32,948 bases of DNA from an uncultured Clostridia bacterium (GCA_947594985.1 CANQEK010000004.1:1-32948), one strand, 5' to 3'; positions 11,713-21,930 are shown, counted from the stretch's first letter. Notes: generated from the sequence alone by a model not told the origin. Translations and numbers: made by a program.

Positions 11713-14583
11713 TTAATGATTATTTACATTATTGGTAATTTCACCTGTTTCTACATTATTATTTAAAAGGTTTGCATTATTTGTTTGAGTATTATCAATA
11801 TTACTATTTTCTTCTAAAGTTTCTTTTTCTAATTCATTTTTTCTTGCATTTTCTAATTGATTAATTATATTTTGAAGTCTAGATATATCTTTTCCTATCA
11901 TTTCAAAATCATTTGAATTAAGAGAATCTTTTAAATTATTATTAGCTTTTATAGCAGAATCTATTAATGCTTCTATATCTTCTACATCTATAAATTCTAA
12001 ATCAACAGCGTAATCATCATTAAATAAGTTGGCTAAAGCTTTATTTAAATCATCTCCTATGGAAACTATATTTCCTGAAGCTACAATTACTTTTTTTAGA
12101 ACTGGTATTTCACTATCTCCATTTAACATTTTTTGATATATAGGCTCTATATATAATAATGTATTATCTATAGGAACTATTATTGTATCTTTAATCAGAG
12201 TTGTTCCACTGGTGTTTAAATCTTTTAACTCTTGCGTTATTGTTGCATCTTGTTCAATTTGATTATTAAGTTGCATAATTCCAACTACATTACTTTCTGA
12301 ATTAAACTTATATAAAGATAACTGCGATTTTCCTTCATTTACAGTTCCAACTAAATATGATGTTATATTTTGTTTTTCATGTTTATTATATGTTAAAAAT
12401 AATCCTAATTCTGATTTTTCTTTATCAACAGTTTTTAACATAGTATAATATGGCTCCATTTCAACTCCGGCTATAGTTGAATTTGTTGTAGCTACTTTAG
12501 TAATGTCCCATATATCATCTGCTCTATATAATGTATCTTCACTTATATCATGATATATATTAATCATATCTGCCTGTATTTCATATAAAAATTTAGGGTA
12601 TACTAAATGTTCTTTAATATCATCTGGTAAATCATTCTCTACAAATAAATCTGGATACATATTTCTATATGTCATAATAATTGGATCAGATTGATCAGTA
12701 ATATAGAAAGTTGTTGTTCCATCATATGCATCAATTAATACTTTAAGTGAATTTCTAATATAATTAATTTTTTCCTTATATCCTTTTATATTAATTGTAG
12801 TTGTTTGAGAATAAGGATATGCATTTGACCTTGTATATCCGTCTAATACCCATACTAGATGTCCTTCATCATTAATAACAAAATAAGGCTCTTCATCATA
12901 TAAAACATCTGGTAAAACCTTTTTTGCTCTTTCTATAATATTTCTATTAGAAATAATTTTTGTATCTCTTGTAATATCAGGAGAAAATACAAGTTTATAA
13001 TTTCCCTGTGTTATTGCAAGTACTAATCTATCAATAAATCCTAAATTTAATCCTGCTTCACCATCATAAATATTTTCTTGATTGGTAGAAGGTGTTATAG
13101 GATAATCATATTCTTTTCCAAATGAAGTATTTGTCATAATAGTACTATTGGTTTGTAAACCAAAGTATATTCTTGGTTGCTTAATATTTAAAACATTTTC
13201 ACTTGTAAAATCTGATAGAATATATTCTGGATATCCGTCTGAATCATTATCCTCTGTAGAACTTACTACAGCAGAATATCCATGTGTATATTTTAAAGTT
13301 TTATTATTATAACTTATAGTAGAATCATTTAAAATTTCTCTTGGAGTTATATAAAATAATCTGTCTTCACTTCCAATATTATATTTAGCTAAAAATGAAT
13401 TTTCATAATCATAATAAACACTATTTTCTTGATGTTCTTCAATTGCTTTTTGTGTTACATCTTCAGTTATTAATGGTATATTATTAATAATATTTTTGTT
13501 TTTATCAATTTGTTCTGAAGTTATTGCACTATATGAATTAATATTTTTTTGATCAATATCTATTCCATAAGCTGTTTTAGTATTTTTTATGTTGTAACCA
13601 ATATATTCTTGCTCTTTATCTAATTCATTAGTTCTTACATGAATTGTTTCAAAATAAACCATAACAAAAAACATACTTATTAAATAAACTGGCACTATTA
13701 ATGCAGAAATTAATCCTTGTTTGAAATTTCCTTTTTTTACATATTTTAATAATCTTAAAATAGAAAATGCTATTACAAAACTTAATATTCTATAACCCCA
13801 TAATTTTATTATTACATCAGCTTGTCCCGCACCAGTAAGTTCTGTTTCTGTTTCATTCCCTATTTTAACCATATTTCCTGTTAAAATGTTTTGAGAGCTA
13901 ATAAAAATATACGTACAAAATATTATTGTTATTAATATAACTAAAAATATTTCCTGTTTAATAAATGTATTCTTTTTTAAAGTTTCAATATCAACACCAT
14001 CAAAAAATATATTTAATGTTATTACATAATAAATCGCCGTATATATCATCATTACAACTAATATTTCAATTAAAAATATTAATAATGATTGGATAAAAGG
14101 AAGTGAAAACATATAATAGCTAATGTCGGCACCAAAAATAGGATCCCCTTCTCCTCCAAATAAAGCTGCATTTTGAAAAATTGCTAATTTATCTGAAAGC
14201 ATTGAAGAAGCGAAAATTCCTCCAATTATAGCAAAAATTAAACTTATACTTTTATTTGGTAGCTTTGGAATCTGTTTTTTTTCTTCTTCAAAAAATTTTT
14301 TTAAACCTTTTTTTATAAATTTATTAAATATATAAAGAAAAACATAAATTACAACAGCTACAATAAGAAACACCGCATATTTAATTTGAATATTTTTATA
14401 AAATACACTTTTATAATTTGGATTTATCTCAACTATATTTAAAAATTCCGCTCTTAATGAAATCGCTGTTCCTAATCCAAAAACTATTAAAACAGCTAAA
14501 ACTATTAAAACCTTTAGTGATATTTTTTTCTTCTTTGGAATTACTTTTTTATCTTCTAAAGTTATTTCTTTGTTTTCTTCCAT
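11713..14583 (-). CDS. UPF0182 family membrane protein
   Basis: This 956-residue protein matches the UPF0182 family by its size and two hallmark stretches: DPIFGADISYYMFSLPF in the membrane part, and INYIRNSLKVLIDAYDGTTT in the large soluble part. About seven hydrophobic segments occupy residues 20-330. The remainder is a predicted extracytoplasmic domain, ending in an acidic, Asn/Glu-rich low-complexity tail (about 890-956). The biochemical function of the family is not established. It lies 33 bases downstream of ftsY and 11 bases upstream of pgsA, in the same transcript. It has a strong SD (GAAAGGAA). Confidence 0.9.
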   Translation of the reverse strand: MEENKEITLEDKKVIPKKKKISLKVLIVLAVLIVFGLGTAISLRAEFLNIVEINPNYKSVFYKNIQIKYAVFLIVAVVIYVFLYIFNKFIKKGLKKFFEEEKKQIPKLPNKSISLIFAIIGGIFASSMLSDKLAIFQNAALFGGEGDPIFGADISYYMFSLPFIQSLLIFLIEILVVMMIYTAIYYVITLNIFFDGVDIETLKKNTFIKQEIFLVILITIIFCTYIFISSQNILTGNMVKIGNETETELTGAGQADVIIKLWGYRILSFVIAFSILRLLKYVKKGNFKQGLISALIVPVYLISMFFVMVYFETIHVRTNELDKEQEYIGYNIKNTKTAYGIDIDQKNINSYSAITSEQIDKNKNIINNIPLITEDVTQKAIEEHQENSVYYDYENSFLAKYNIGSEDRLFYITPREILNDSTISYNNKTLKYTHGYSAVVSSTEDNDSDGYPEYILSDFTSENVLNIKQPRIYFGLQTNSTIMTNTSFGKEYDYPITPSTNQENIYDGEAGLNLGFIDRLVLAITQGNYKLVFSPDITRDTKIISNRNIIERAKKVLPDVLYDEEPYFVINDEGHLVWVLDGYTRSNAYPYSQTTTINIKGYKEKINYIRNSLKVLIDAYDGTTTFYITDQSDPIIMTYRNMYPDLFVENDLPDDIKEHLVYPKFLYEIQADMINIYHDISEDTLYRADDIWDITKVATTNSTIAGVEMEPYYTMLKTVDKEKSELGLFLTYNKHEKQNITSYLVGTVNEGKSQLSLYKFNSESNVVGIMQLNNQIEQDATITQELKDLNTSGTTLIKDTIIVPIDNTLLYIEPIYQKMLNGDSEIPVLKKVIVASGNIVSIGDDLNKALANLFNDDYAVDLEFIDVEDIEALIDSAIKANNNLKDSLNSNDFEMIGKDISRLQNIINQLENARKNELEKETLEENSNIDNTQTNNANLLNNNVETGEITNNVNNH

Positions 14584-14616
14584 ATTTGTATTCCTTTCAA
14601 GATATTTTCTTTGTTT

Positions 14617-15522
14617 TTAAATTATTGCATTTAAGAATTCTTCTGAGTCAAAAACCTCCATATCATCTATTTTTTCTCCAACACCTATAAATTTTATAGG
14701 TATTTTATTTTCAGAAACAATTCCTATAACTACACCACCTTTAGCGGTTCCATCTAATTTAGTTAATACTAAACCAGTAATATCTGTTGTTTCTTTAAAT
14801 GCTTTTACTTGAGATATTGCGTTTTGACCTGTTTCTGCGTCAAGAACAAGTAAAGTTTCTTTGCTAGCAGATTCCATTTCTTTTTCAATAACTTTATTTA
14901 TTTTATATAATTCATCCATTAAATATTTTTTATTATGCAATCTACCAGCTGTATCTACTATTAGTACATCAGCACCAATTTCTTTTGTTTTCTTTATTGC
15001 ATCAAAAACTACAGCGGCTGGATCTGTTCCCTCATCTTTTTTCACAATTATACTTCTTGATCTTTCAGCCCATATTTCCAACTGTTCAACAGCAGCAGCT
15101 CTAAATGTATCCGCAGCAGCTACTACTACTTTTTTTCCTTTTTTAACTAAATTATTTGCTATTTTTCCAATAGAAGTTGTTTTTCCAACTCCATTTACTC
15201 CAACTACTAATATTACAGATGGAGTAGTTTCTAAATTTAATTTTGGTTCAGCTACATCTAAAATATCTTTCATAATAGACTTTAAGGCATTCTTTACATC
15301 CTCTTCATTTTGTATTTTTTCTTTTTTTATTTTTATTCTTAATTCATCTATAATTTTGACAGAAGTTTCAACACCTATATCTGACATTACTAAAACTTCT
15401 TCAAGTTCATCTAATAATTCTTCATCAACTTTTCTAAAAACACTAAAAACATTATTTAATTTATCATCTATAGAGCTTTTTGTTTTTCCTAGTCCTTGTT
15501 TTAATTTGTCAAAAAAACCCAT
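14617..15522 (-). CDS. ftsY: Signal recognition particle receptor FtsY
   Basis: This 301-residue SRP-type GTPase docks SRP-ribosome complexes at the membrane. The NG domain is complete: G1 GVNGVGKTT near residue 110, DTFRAAAVEQL (G2/IBD), DTAGR near 189 (G3), TKLDGTAKGG near 257 (G4), and GVGEKIDDM (G5). The acidic A domain found in longer FtsY proteins is absent, as in many Firmicutes; a short amphipathic N-terminus (MGFFDKLKQGLGKTK) may bind membrane. It is the first gene of the ftsY-UPF0182-pgsA-ligA unit, behind the promoter at 15552-15580. It has a very strong SD (AAGGAGG). ffh is not adjacent. Confidence 0.97.
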   Translation of the reverse strand: MGFFDKLKQGLGKTKSSIDDKLNNVFSVFRKVDEELLDELEEVLVMSDIGVETSVKIIDELRIKIKKEKIQNEEDVKNALKSIMKDILDVAEPKLNLETTPSVILVVGVNGVGKTTSIGKIANNLVKKGKKVVVAAADTFRAAAVEQLEIWAERSRSIIVKKDEGTDPAAVVFDAIKKTKEIGADVLIVDTAGRLHNKKYLMDELYKINKVIEKEMESASKETLLVLDAETGQNAISQVKAFKETTDITGLVLTKLDGTAKGGVVIGIVSENKIPIKFIGVGEKIDDMEVFDSEEFLNAII

Positions 15523-15551
15523 AATACCTCCTTGTATACTTTTATACTTTT

Positions 15552-15580
15552 TTTATATCATTAAAGATATAAAAAATCAA
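15552..15580 (-). promoter_or_regulatory. Promoter of the ftsY operon
   Basis: Minus-strand -35 TTGATT (15575-15580), 17-bp spacer, -10 TATAAA (15552-15557). The predicted start of transcription lies about 22 bases upstream of the ftsY ATG, leaving just enough room for the SD. Confidence 0.55.
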
Positions 15581-15642
15581 TACTATTAAGATAAATCTAG
15601 TCAACTAATTAATTTTTTAAAAATTATAATATTCATAATATT

Positions 15643-15690
15643 AAATTGAAGAGAGTCAGTTCAATAAAGAATTGACTCTCTTCAATTTTT
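15643..15690 (-). terminator. Hairpin terminator after asnB
   Basis: Arms at 15644-15662 and 15669-15687 form a 19-bp stem with one mismatch and a 6-base loop, starting 8 bases after the asnB stop. The U-tract is short and mixed on the minus strand and better on the plus strand. The position and stem length still make it the clear end of the asnB transcript. Confidence 0.75.
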
Positions 15691-15695
15691 ATATA

Positions 15696-17543
15696 TTATA
15701 TCTCAATTTTAGGTTGATACCTTTCAAGCCATATATTTACTTGAATTAAATACGCCATAAGTTGTGGACCAGTCATAAGTTGCCCGAACCATGGTCTTGA
15801 AAAAGCTTTCCCGTCTGTTTCTATAATTTCCAAAATATACTTTCTATTTAATAATTTATTAATTGGAGCATCTTGATTTTTCATAATACTTGATAATTCT
15901 TCTTTAACTTTTTGTAAATAATTTGGATTATGTGTTTTAGGATATGGACTTTTTTTTCTATATACAATCTCTTCTGGAAGAATTCCCTCCATTGCATATC
16001 TTAATAAACCTTTTTCTCTTCCCTTATAAGCTTTCATATTCCAAGGAATATTCCATGCATATTCAACAATTCTATAATCACAAAATGGTACTCTTACTTC
16101 AAATCCATTATACATACACATTCTATCAGTTCTATCTAATAAGGTTTGCATAAACCAATTTGAGGTTAGATAAATCAATTTTCTATGCAACTTATCATCT
16201 TCACTATCACTGTTTAAAAATTGAACTTTTTTTAGTGATTCTTCATACTTTTCTTTGACATAGTTTTTTATACATATTTCATTTGAAATATCAGGATTTA
16301 ATAAGTTTTGTCTTTCCTCTAAAGCGAGAGACCATGGAAAAGTATCACTATTTAAACTATCTTCTCTAAAATACCACGGATAACCAGCAAAAATTTCATC
16401 AGAACATTCACCTGAAAGAGCTACTGTAATATCTTTTTTTACATTTTTAAAAAATAATAAATATGAAGAATCAACATCTGCCATACCTGGAAAATCTCTT
16501 GCTATAACAGCATCTTCCAAATATTTAAATAATTCTGGCGTATCTAAAATTATTTTTGTATGATTTGTATCTAATTCTTTAACCATTAAATCAATATAAT
16601 AATTATCAGAATTTGGTTGAAAATCATTTTTTACAAAATTTTTATCTTGATCAACATAATCAACTGAAAATGTATTTAATTTTTCACCATATTTTTCTTT
16701 ATAATAATCTGATGCATATTTTGAAATGATACTAGAATCTAAACCACCAGATAATAAAGTTCCTATAGGTACATCTGAAACTAATTGTTTTTCAATAGAA
16801 TCTTTAATTAAATATCTTAACTTTTCACAAGTAGCTTCTAAACTATCTAAATGAGGTTTTGTTTCTAACTTCCAATATTCATTTTTGGTAAAAGAATCTT
16901 TATTATAAACTATATAATGAGCTGGTTCAAGTTCTTCAATTCCTTTAAAAGGTGTTCGTCCTTGTGTATGACTTGGACCTATTCCAAATAATTCAGAAAT
17001 TCCAGTTCTATCAACAATATTATCAATACATGGATGTTCTAATATTGCTTTAACTTCTGATGCAAATATAAAATTTTCTTTAGAAAAAGCATAATATAAT
17101 GGTTTTATTCCAAAATGATCTCTTGCTATAAACAATTCTCCTTTTTTATCATTCCAAATTGCAAAAGCAAAAATTCCATTTAAATATCTGCATACATCTT
17201 TACCATAAAAAATATATGCTTTTAATAAAACTTCTGTATCTGAATGTCCTTTAAATTTAAATCCATTATCTTTTAAAACATTTCTTATTTCTTCAGTATT
17301 ATAAATTTGACCATTGTATACAATTGTATAAGTGACTTCATCAATTTTGCAACTCATAGGTTGTTTACCGTTAGATATATCAATAATACTAAGTCTTCTA
17401 TGACCTAAATTAGCATGTCTAGAAAAATATAAACCATCTTCATCTGGACCTCTTTTTGATAATGTTTTTGTCATATTTCTAAGTAGAGAAAATTGATTAG
17501 ATATATCTTCTCTATAATTTACAATTCCTACAATTCCACACAT
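15696..17543 (-). CDS. asnB: Glutamine-hydrolysing asparagine synthase AsnB
   Basis: This 615-residue class-II glutamine amidotransferase makes asparagine from aspartate, glutamine and ATP. The N-terminal glutaminase domain begins MCGIVG with catalytic Cys2, followed by RGPDEDG (31-37) and YNGQIYN. The synthetase domain carries the ATP pyrophosphatase P-loop SGGLDS (265-270), ALSGECSDEIFAGYPWYF and the C-terminal EVRVPFCDYRIVEYAW. The length is typical of the bacterial AsnB group. It has a strong SD (AAAAAGGAG), its own promoter (17576-17605) and its own terminator. It sits between the ftsY operon and mutS, with no clear functional link to either. Confidence 0.96.
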   Translation of the reverse strand: MCGIVGIVNYREDISNQFSLLRNMTKTLSKRGPDEDGLYFSRHANLGHRRLSIIDISNGKQPMSCKIDEVTYTIVYNGQIYNTEEIRNVLKDNGFKFKGHSDTEVLLKAYIFYGKDVCRYLNGIFAFAIWNDKKGELFIARDHFGIKPLYYAFSKENFIFASEVKAILEHPCIDNIVDRTGISELFGIGPSHTQGRTPFKGIEELEPAHYIVYNKDSFTKNEYWKLETKPHLDSLEATCEKLRYLIKDSIEKQLVSDVPIGTLLSGGLDSSIISKYASDYYKEKYGEKLNTFSVDYVDQDKNFVKNDFQPNSDNYYIDLMVKELDTNHTKIILDTPELFKYLEDAVIARDFPGMADVDSSYLLFFKNVKKDITVALSGECSDEIFAGYPWYFREDSLNSDTFPWSLALEERQNLLNPDISNEICIKNYVKEKYEESLKKVQFLNSDSEDDKLHRKLIYLTSNWFMQTLLDRTDRMCMYNGFEVRVPFCDYRIVEYAWNIPWNMKAYKGREKGLLRYAMEGILPEEIVYRKKSPYPKTHNPNYLQKVKEELSSIMKNQDAPINKLLNRKYILEIIETDGKAFSRPWFGQLMTGPQLMAYLIQVNIWLERYQPKIEI

Positions 17544-17575
17544 AAAATGTCTCCTTTTTATTCATATTCTATATT

Positions 17576-17605
17576 ATTGTATGAATTTAATTTAAATATG
17601 TGCAA
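17576..17605 (-). promoter_or_regulatory. Promoter of asnB
   Basis: Minus-strand -35 TTGCAC (17600-17605), 18-bp spacer, -10 TACAAT (17576-17581). This places the 5' end roughly 26 bases before the asnB ATG. No T-box or other long leader fits in that space. Confidence 0.5.
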
Positions 17606-17620
17606 ATTTAACATTTTAAT

Positions 17621-17650
17621 AAAATTTATAATAACTATTTTATAAATTTT
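17621..17650 (-). terminator. Weak AT-only hairpin after mutS
   Basis: AAAATTTATAA (17621-17631) and its exact reverse complement (17640-17650) enclose an 8-base loop, between the mutS stop and the asnB promoter. The stem has no G-C pair and the U-tract is interrupted, so termination here is plausible by position but not secure. Confidence 0.35.
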
Positions 17651-17706
17651 GTGTGATAACTATTTTTATATAATATAATTTTTATTATTAATAAAAAACT
17701 CTTAAT

Positions 17707-20316
17707 TTATTTCATCATATCTTTTAATTTTACTAGTATATTTAATGCATCTATTGGAGTTAATTCATTAATATTAATTTTATCAAGTTCATGTGAAATA
17801 TCAGCAAGTTTCATATTAAATAAATCAAATTGTCCATCAACTTGTCCACTAGAATCTTTTTCTTCTTTTACTTTAACACCACCCTTTTCAAGTGAACGCA
17901 ATATTTTATTTGCTCTATTAACAACATTTCTAGGAACACCAGCAAGTTTAGCTACATGAATACCATAACTTTCATCTGTTCCACCTTCTAATATTTTTCT
18001 TAAAAAGATTATATCTTCACCTTTTTCTTTAACAGCTACTTGATAATTTTTAATTCCTTCCACCTTTTCCTCTAACTGTAATAATTCATGATAATGAGTT
18101 GCAAATAAAGTTTTGCAACCAATTTTATTTTTATCTGCTATATATTCTGCAACAGACCATGCAATTGAAAGTCCATCATATGTAGAAGTTCCTCTTCCTA
18201 TTTCATCTAAAATTACTAAACTTTTAGGTGTTGCATTTTTTAAAATATTTGATACTTCATTCATTTCAACCATAAATGTACTTTGTCCACTACTTAAATC
18301 ATCTGAGGCACCAACTCTTGTAAATATTTTATCAACTATCCCTATATCAGCTGTCTCTGCTGGTACAAAACTTCCAATCTGCGCCATAAGAGTAATAATA
18401 GCAACTTGTCTCATATATGTAGACTTTCCTGCCATATTAGGACCTGTTATAATAGCAACTCTAGTTTTATCACAATCTAAATATGTATCATTTTCAACAA
18501 AAGTCTCATTATCTATCATCTTTTCTATTACCGGATGACGACCATTTTTAATATTAATTACATTTCCTTCATTTACATTTGGACAAACATAATTATTATT
18601 CTCTGCAACAGTTGCCAAACTTGATAACACATCAACATTTGATACTGTGCTTGCAGAAATTTGCAATCTTTCTATATTTTTAGCAATTTCATTTCTAATT
18701 TTAGTAAATAAATCATATTCTAAAGAAATAACTTTTTCTTCTGAACCAAGTATTTTTTCTTCCATTTCTTTTAATTCCTCAGTTACAAATCTTTCTGCTC
18801 CAGTTAATGTTTGCTTTCTAATATAATTATCTGGTACTTGTTTTAAGAATGATTTAGTTATTTCAATATAATACCCGAAAACCTTTGTATAACCAACTTT
18901 AAGGTTTCTTATTCCTGTTCTTTCTTTTTCTTTAGCTTCCAAAGCCACAACCCAATTTTTTCCTTCTATTGAAGCAATTTTATATTCATCTATTTCTTTA
19001 TTGAACCCTTTTTTTATTATTCCTCCTTCCTTAATACTAATAGGAGGATCTTCAACAATTGATTTATCTATTAACTCATAAATATCTTTAAGTTCATCTA
19101 ATTTTTCATATAATTTTTTTAACATTTTTGAATTTGTCATAGATAAAATGTGTTTTAATTCTGGTAAATTACTTATAGAATTTTTAAGAGATATCATATC
19201 TCTAGCATTAGCATTCCCATAAGAAATTTTTCCAGCAAGTCTCTCTATGTCATATACTTTTTTTAATACAGCTATAACATCACCTCTAAGCATTAAATTA
19301 TCTTTCAATTCTTTAACTGCTTCTAAACGTTCATTTATTTCTTTAACATCTAATAATGGATCATTTATCCAACGTCTTAAAAGTCTTCCACCCATTGAAG
19401 TAGAAGTTTTATCTAATACCCAAATAAGAGTACCTTTTTTTGCTTTATCTCTCATTCTTTCTGTTAATTCCAAACTTCTTCTTGCATTTATATCTAATGC
19501 CATATATTTTTGCACTTCATAAACTTTAATTCTGTTTATATGCTCTAATTTTACTTTTTGAGTTTCTGTAAAATAATTAAGTAATCCATTAATAGCTTGA
19601 ACAATCATTTCTTCATCTTGGAAATTTGTTTTTTCTCTATCATAACCATCAATAATTGAATATAAATTAGTTAAATTCTCAAAATTTTCATCAAAAATAT
19701 TATCTTCTCTTACTGTAATAAATGTATTATTTCTATCTTTTAATATGCTTAATTCCTTTTCAGAATTTCCCATAGCCTTATTTACAACTAATTCAGCTGG
19801 AGAATACCTTGCATATTCATCTAACAATTTTTCAAAATTATTATCTTGTAATTTTATTTGAGTTGCATAAAAATCACCTGTACTAATATCACAAATTCCA
19901 ATTCCATAATACATTCCTTTTTTAACAATACTCATAATATAATTATTCTTTTTTTCCTCAAGCATATTTGTTTCTATAACAGTTCCCGGAGTTACTACTC
20001 TAATTACATCTCTTTTTACAATTCCTTTTGCTTTCTTAGGATCTTCTAATTGCTCACATATAGCTACTTTATATCCTTTTGCTATTAATCTTGAAACATA
20101 TAAATCAACTGCATGATATGGGACACCACACATTGGAGCTTTTTCATCTAATCCACATGCTCTTCCAGTTAAAGTTATTTCTAATTCTCTTGAAGCAACT
20201 GTAGCATCATCAAAAAACATTTCATAAAAATCGCCCAATCTATAAAATAAAATACAATCTTTATATTCATTCTTAGTTTTTAAATAATTTTGCATCATAG
20301 GTGATAATTCAGCCAT
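17707..20316 (-). CDS. mutS: DNA mismatch repair ATPase MutS
   Basis: This 869-residue MutS recognises mismatches as a dimer. The mismatch-binding N-terminal domain contains the F-x-E motif (residues in RLGDFYEMFFDD, with F and E of FYE) and GVPYHAVDLYVSRLI. The clamp and lever domains follow, then the ABC-type ATPase with Walker A GPNMAGKST near residue 620, signature SSGQSTFMVEM, and Walker B LVILDEIGRGTSTYDG. The length is normal. It has an AGAGG SD. miaB is 53 bases upstream, an arrangement common in Clostridia; mutL, often the next gene, is not here, and asnB follows instead. Confidence 0.97.
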   Translation of the reverse strand: MAELSPMMQNYLKTKNEYKDCILFYRLGDFYEMFFDDATVASRELEITLTGRACGLDEKAPMCGVPYHAVDLYVSRLIAKGYKVAICEQLEDPKKAKGIVKRDVIRVVTPGTVIETNMLEEKKNNYIMSIVKKGMYYGIGICDISTGDFYATQIKLQDNNFEKLLDEYARYSPAELVVNKAMGNSEKELSILKDRNNTFITVREDNIFDENFENLTNLYSIIDGYDREKTNFQDEEMIVQAINGLLNYFTETQKVKLEHINRIKVYEVQKYMALDINARRSLELTERMRDKAKKGTLIWVLDKTSTSMGGRLLRRWINDPLLDVKEINERLEAVKELKDNLMLRGDVIAVLKKVYDIERLAGKISYGNANARDMISLKNSISNLPELKHILSMTNSKMLKKLYEKLDELKDIYELIDKSIVEDPPISIKEGGIIKKGFNKEIDEYKIASIEGKNWVVALEAKEKERTGIRNLKVGYTKVFGYYIEITKSFLKQVPDNYIRKQTLTGAERFVTEELKEMEEKILGSEEKVISLEYDLFTKIRNEIAKNIERLQISASTVSNVDVLSSLATVAENNNYVCPNVNEGNVINIKNGRHPVIEKMIDNETFVENDTYLDCDKTRVAIITGPNMAGKSTYMRQVAIITLMAQIGSFVPAETADIGIVDKIFTRVGASDDLSSGQSTFMVEMNEVSNILKNATPKSLVILDEIGRGTSTYDGLSIAWSVAEYIADKNKIGCKTLFATHYHELLQLEEKVEGIKNYQVAVKEKGEDIIFLRKILEGGTDESYGIHVAKLAGVPRNVVNRANKILRSLEKGGVKVKEEKDSSGQVDGQFDLFNMKLADISHELDKININELTPIDALNILVKLKDMMK

Positions 20317-20369
20317 AATTTTTGCCTCTTTTCTTCATATTTTTGTACTATTTAATTTTAGAAATATTT

Positions 20370-21740
20370 TTATAAAACTTCCCCTTTTAAATACCATTTA
20401 TGATTTTCGGTTATTTTTACTTGTATTACATCTCCAATTTTAATTTTATTATTTTGACTAACTATTACAACTTTATTTGTTGAAGTTCTTCCTTCAAAAT
20501 TATTATTGTTATATTTGCTATTTCCTTCTATTAATATTTTTTGAACTGTTCCTATATATTTCTGATTATTTTCATCAACTTTAGATTCATATAATTTTTT
20601 TAATTTATCAAATCTTTCATGTTTTATTTTTTCAGGTACTTGATCATTTCTTTTAGCAGCTACAGTTCCATCTCTTTTTGAATATATAAACATGAAAATT
20701 TGTTCAAAATTTATTTTTCTAACAACATCTAGTGTATCTTCAAACTCTTCATCAGTTTCACCTGGAAAACCAACTATAATATCTGTAGATAAAACAAGTC
20801 CTGGAATTCTATCATACATCTTACTTGCTAAATTTAAATACTGTTCTTTAGTATATTTTCTATTCATTTCTTTCAAAACTTTAGTATTTCCAGCTTGAAG
20901 TGGTAAATGGATAATTCTTGAAATTTTTTTATTATTTTTTATTGCATCAATAACATCATCTGTAAAATCTTTAGGATGCGGTGATATAAAATTTACTCTT
21001 TCTATTCCATCTATTTTGCAAACTTCATTTAAAAGATCAGCAAAATTTTTTATTTTATCATTTCCTTTATAAGAGTTTACATTTTGTCCTAATAAAGTAA
21101 TTTCTTTATATCCCTCTTTTGACAACTGGACAATTTCTTCTATTATTTTTTCCGGTTTTCTACTTCTTTCTCGTCCTCTAACATATGGAACAATACAGTA
21201 TGAACAGAAGTTATCACATCCATACATTATTGTAACAGAAGCTTTAAATTTACTATTTCTTTTTATAGGTAATCCTTCATAAATTTCTCCATCAATATCT
21301 ATAACATCTTTTACTTTTTGATTTTTTTCTAATGTTTTATAAATATTTTCTGGTAAATTCTGTATAGTATGTGTTCCAAATATTATATCAACAAATTGAT
21401 AACTTGATTTAATTTTATCAAGCATATTCTTCTCTTGCATCATACATCCGCCTATTGCTAATATAATATTCTTGTTTTCTTTTAATTTTTTTATTTCTCC
21501 TATTTTCCCAAAAAGTCTTTCTTCAGCATTTTCTCTGACACAACAAGTATTAAATATTATTAAGTCAGCATTTTTATAATCGTCTATAACGTTATATCCC
21601 ATCTCTTCAAGCATACCTGCTATCTTTTCTGAATCATTTTCATTTAATTGGCATCCCATTGTTAAAATAGAATATTTCAAATTTTTATTTATATTTTTTT
21701 CTCTAACTAATCTAATAAACTCTTTTTGTTTTTCTAGCAT
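20370..21740 (-). CDS. miaB: tRNA-2-methylthio-N6-dimethylallyladenosine synthase MiaB
   Basis: This radical-SAM methylthiotransferase converts i6A37 to ms2i6A37 in tRNAs reading UNN codons. The start is set at the ATG 21738-21740 (MLEKQKEF), which has GGAGG nine bases upstream. The longer frame from a TTG at 21794 overlaps the promoter and lacks an SD. The 456-residue product has the UPF0004 cysteines (MGCQLNENDSE, NTCCVRENAEE, GGCMMQE) for the auxiliary cluster, the radical-SAM CxxxCxxC in GCDNFCSYCIVPYVRGRE, and a C-terminal TRAM domain that may bind tRNA. mutS follows on the same transcript. Confidence 0.95.
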   Translation of the reverse strand: MLEKQKEFIRLVREKNINKNLKYSILTMGCQLNENDSEKIAGMLEEMGYNVIDDYKNADLIIFNTCCVRENAEERLFGKIGEIKKLKENKNIILAIGGCMMQEKNMLDKIKSSYQFVDIIFGTHTIQNLPENIYKTLEKNQKVKDVIDIDGEIYEGLPIKRNSKFKASVTIMYGCDNFCSYCIVPYVRGRERSRKPEKIIEEIVQLSKEGYKEITLLGQNVNSYKGNDKIKNFADLLNEVCKIDGIERVNFISPHPKDFTDDVIDAIKNNKKISRIIHLPLQAGNTKVLKEMNRKYTKEQYLNLASKMYDRIPGLVLSTDIIVGFPGETDEEFEDTLDVVRKINFEQIFMFIYSKRDGTVAAKRNDQVPEKIKHERFDKLKKLYESKVDENNQKYIGTVQKILIEGNSKYNNNNFEGRTSTNKVVIVSQNNKIKIGDVIQVKITENHKWYLKGEVL

Positions 21741-21765
21741 TTTATTTTCCTCCGAATTCTGTAAT

Positions 21766-21794
21766 ATTTTATAACATTTTATTACATTTTTCAA
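21766..21794 (-). promoter_or_regulatory. Proximal promoter candidate for miaB-mutS
   Basis: Minus-strand -35 TTGAAA (21789-21794), 17-bp spacer, -10 TAAAAT (21766-21771), giving a leader of about 20 bases before the miaB ATG at 21740. Confidence 0.45.
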
Positions 21795-21809
21795 GAAAAA
21801 ACTTTAATA

Positions 21810-21838
21810 CTTATACTTAAATGAAATAAAAGTGACAA
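21810..21838 (-). promoter_or_regulatory. Distal promoter candidate for miaB-mutS
   Basis: Minus-strand -35 TTGTCA (21833-21838), 17-bp spacer, -10 TATAAG (21810-21815). Its -35 is better than that of the proximal candidate and its -10 similar. Both may be used, or only one. Confidence 0.4.
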
Positions 21839-21884
21839 CATTTTATACAAAAAATTACTTTTTAAATATAGAATTTATAAAGGA

Positions 21885-21924
21885 AAAAGCGGCGGTTGCT
21901 GATAAACAGACAACCACCGCTTTT
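21885..21924 (-). terminator. Strong terminator after hppA
   Basis: GC-rich arms (AAAGCGGTGGTTG and CAACCGCCGCTTT on the minus strand, one G-U pair) enclose a 12-base loop and are followed by a short U run. It begins a few bases after the hppA stop. Its G+C content is much higher than that of most other hairpins in the window. Confidence 0.85.
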
Positions 21925-21930
21925 GTATCC

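Noticed and set aside
14861..15589. A 242-codon plus-strand frame opposite ftsY
   Set aside because: It is the complement of the GTPase coding sequence; the composition is Ser/Thr/Phe-rich as expected for an antisense shadow.
21741..21794. Eighteen-codon N-terminal extension of MiaB from a TTG
   Set aside because: It overlaps a promoter and lacks an SD, whereas GGAGG stands before the ATG at 21740.
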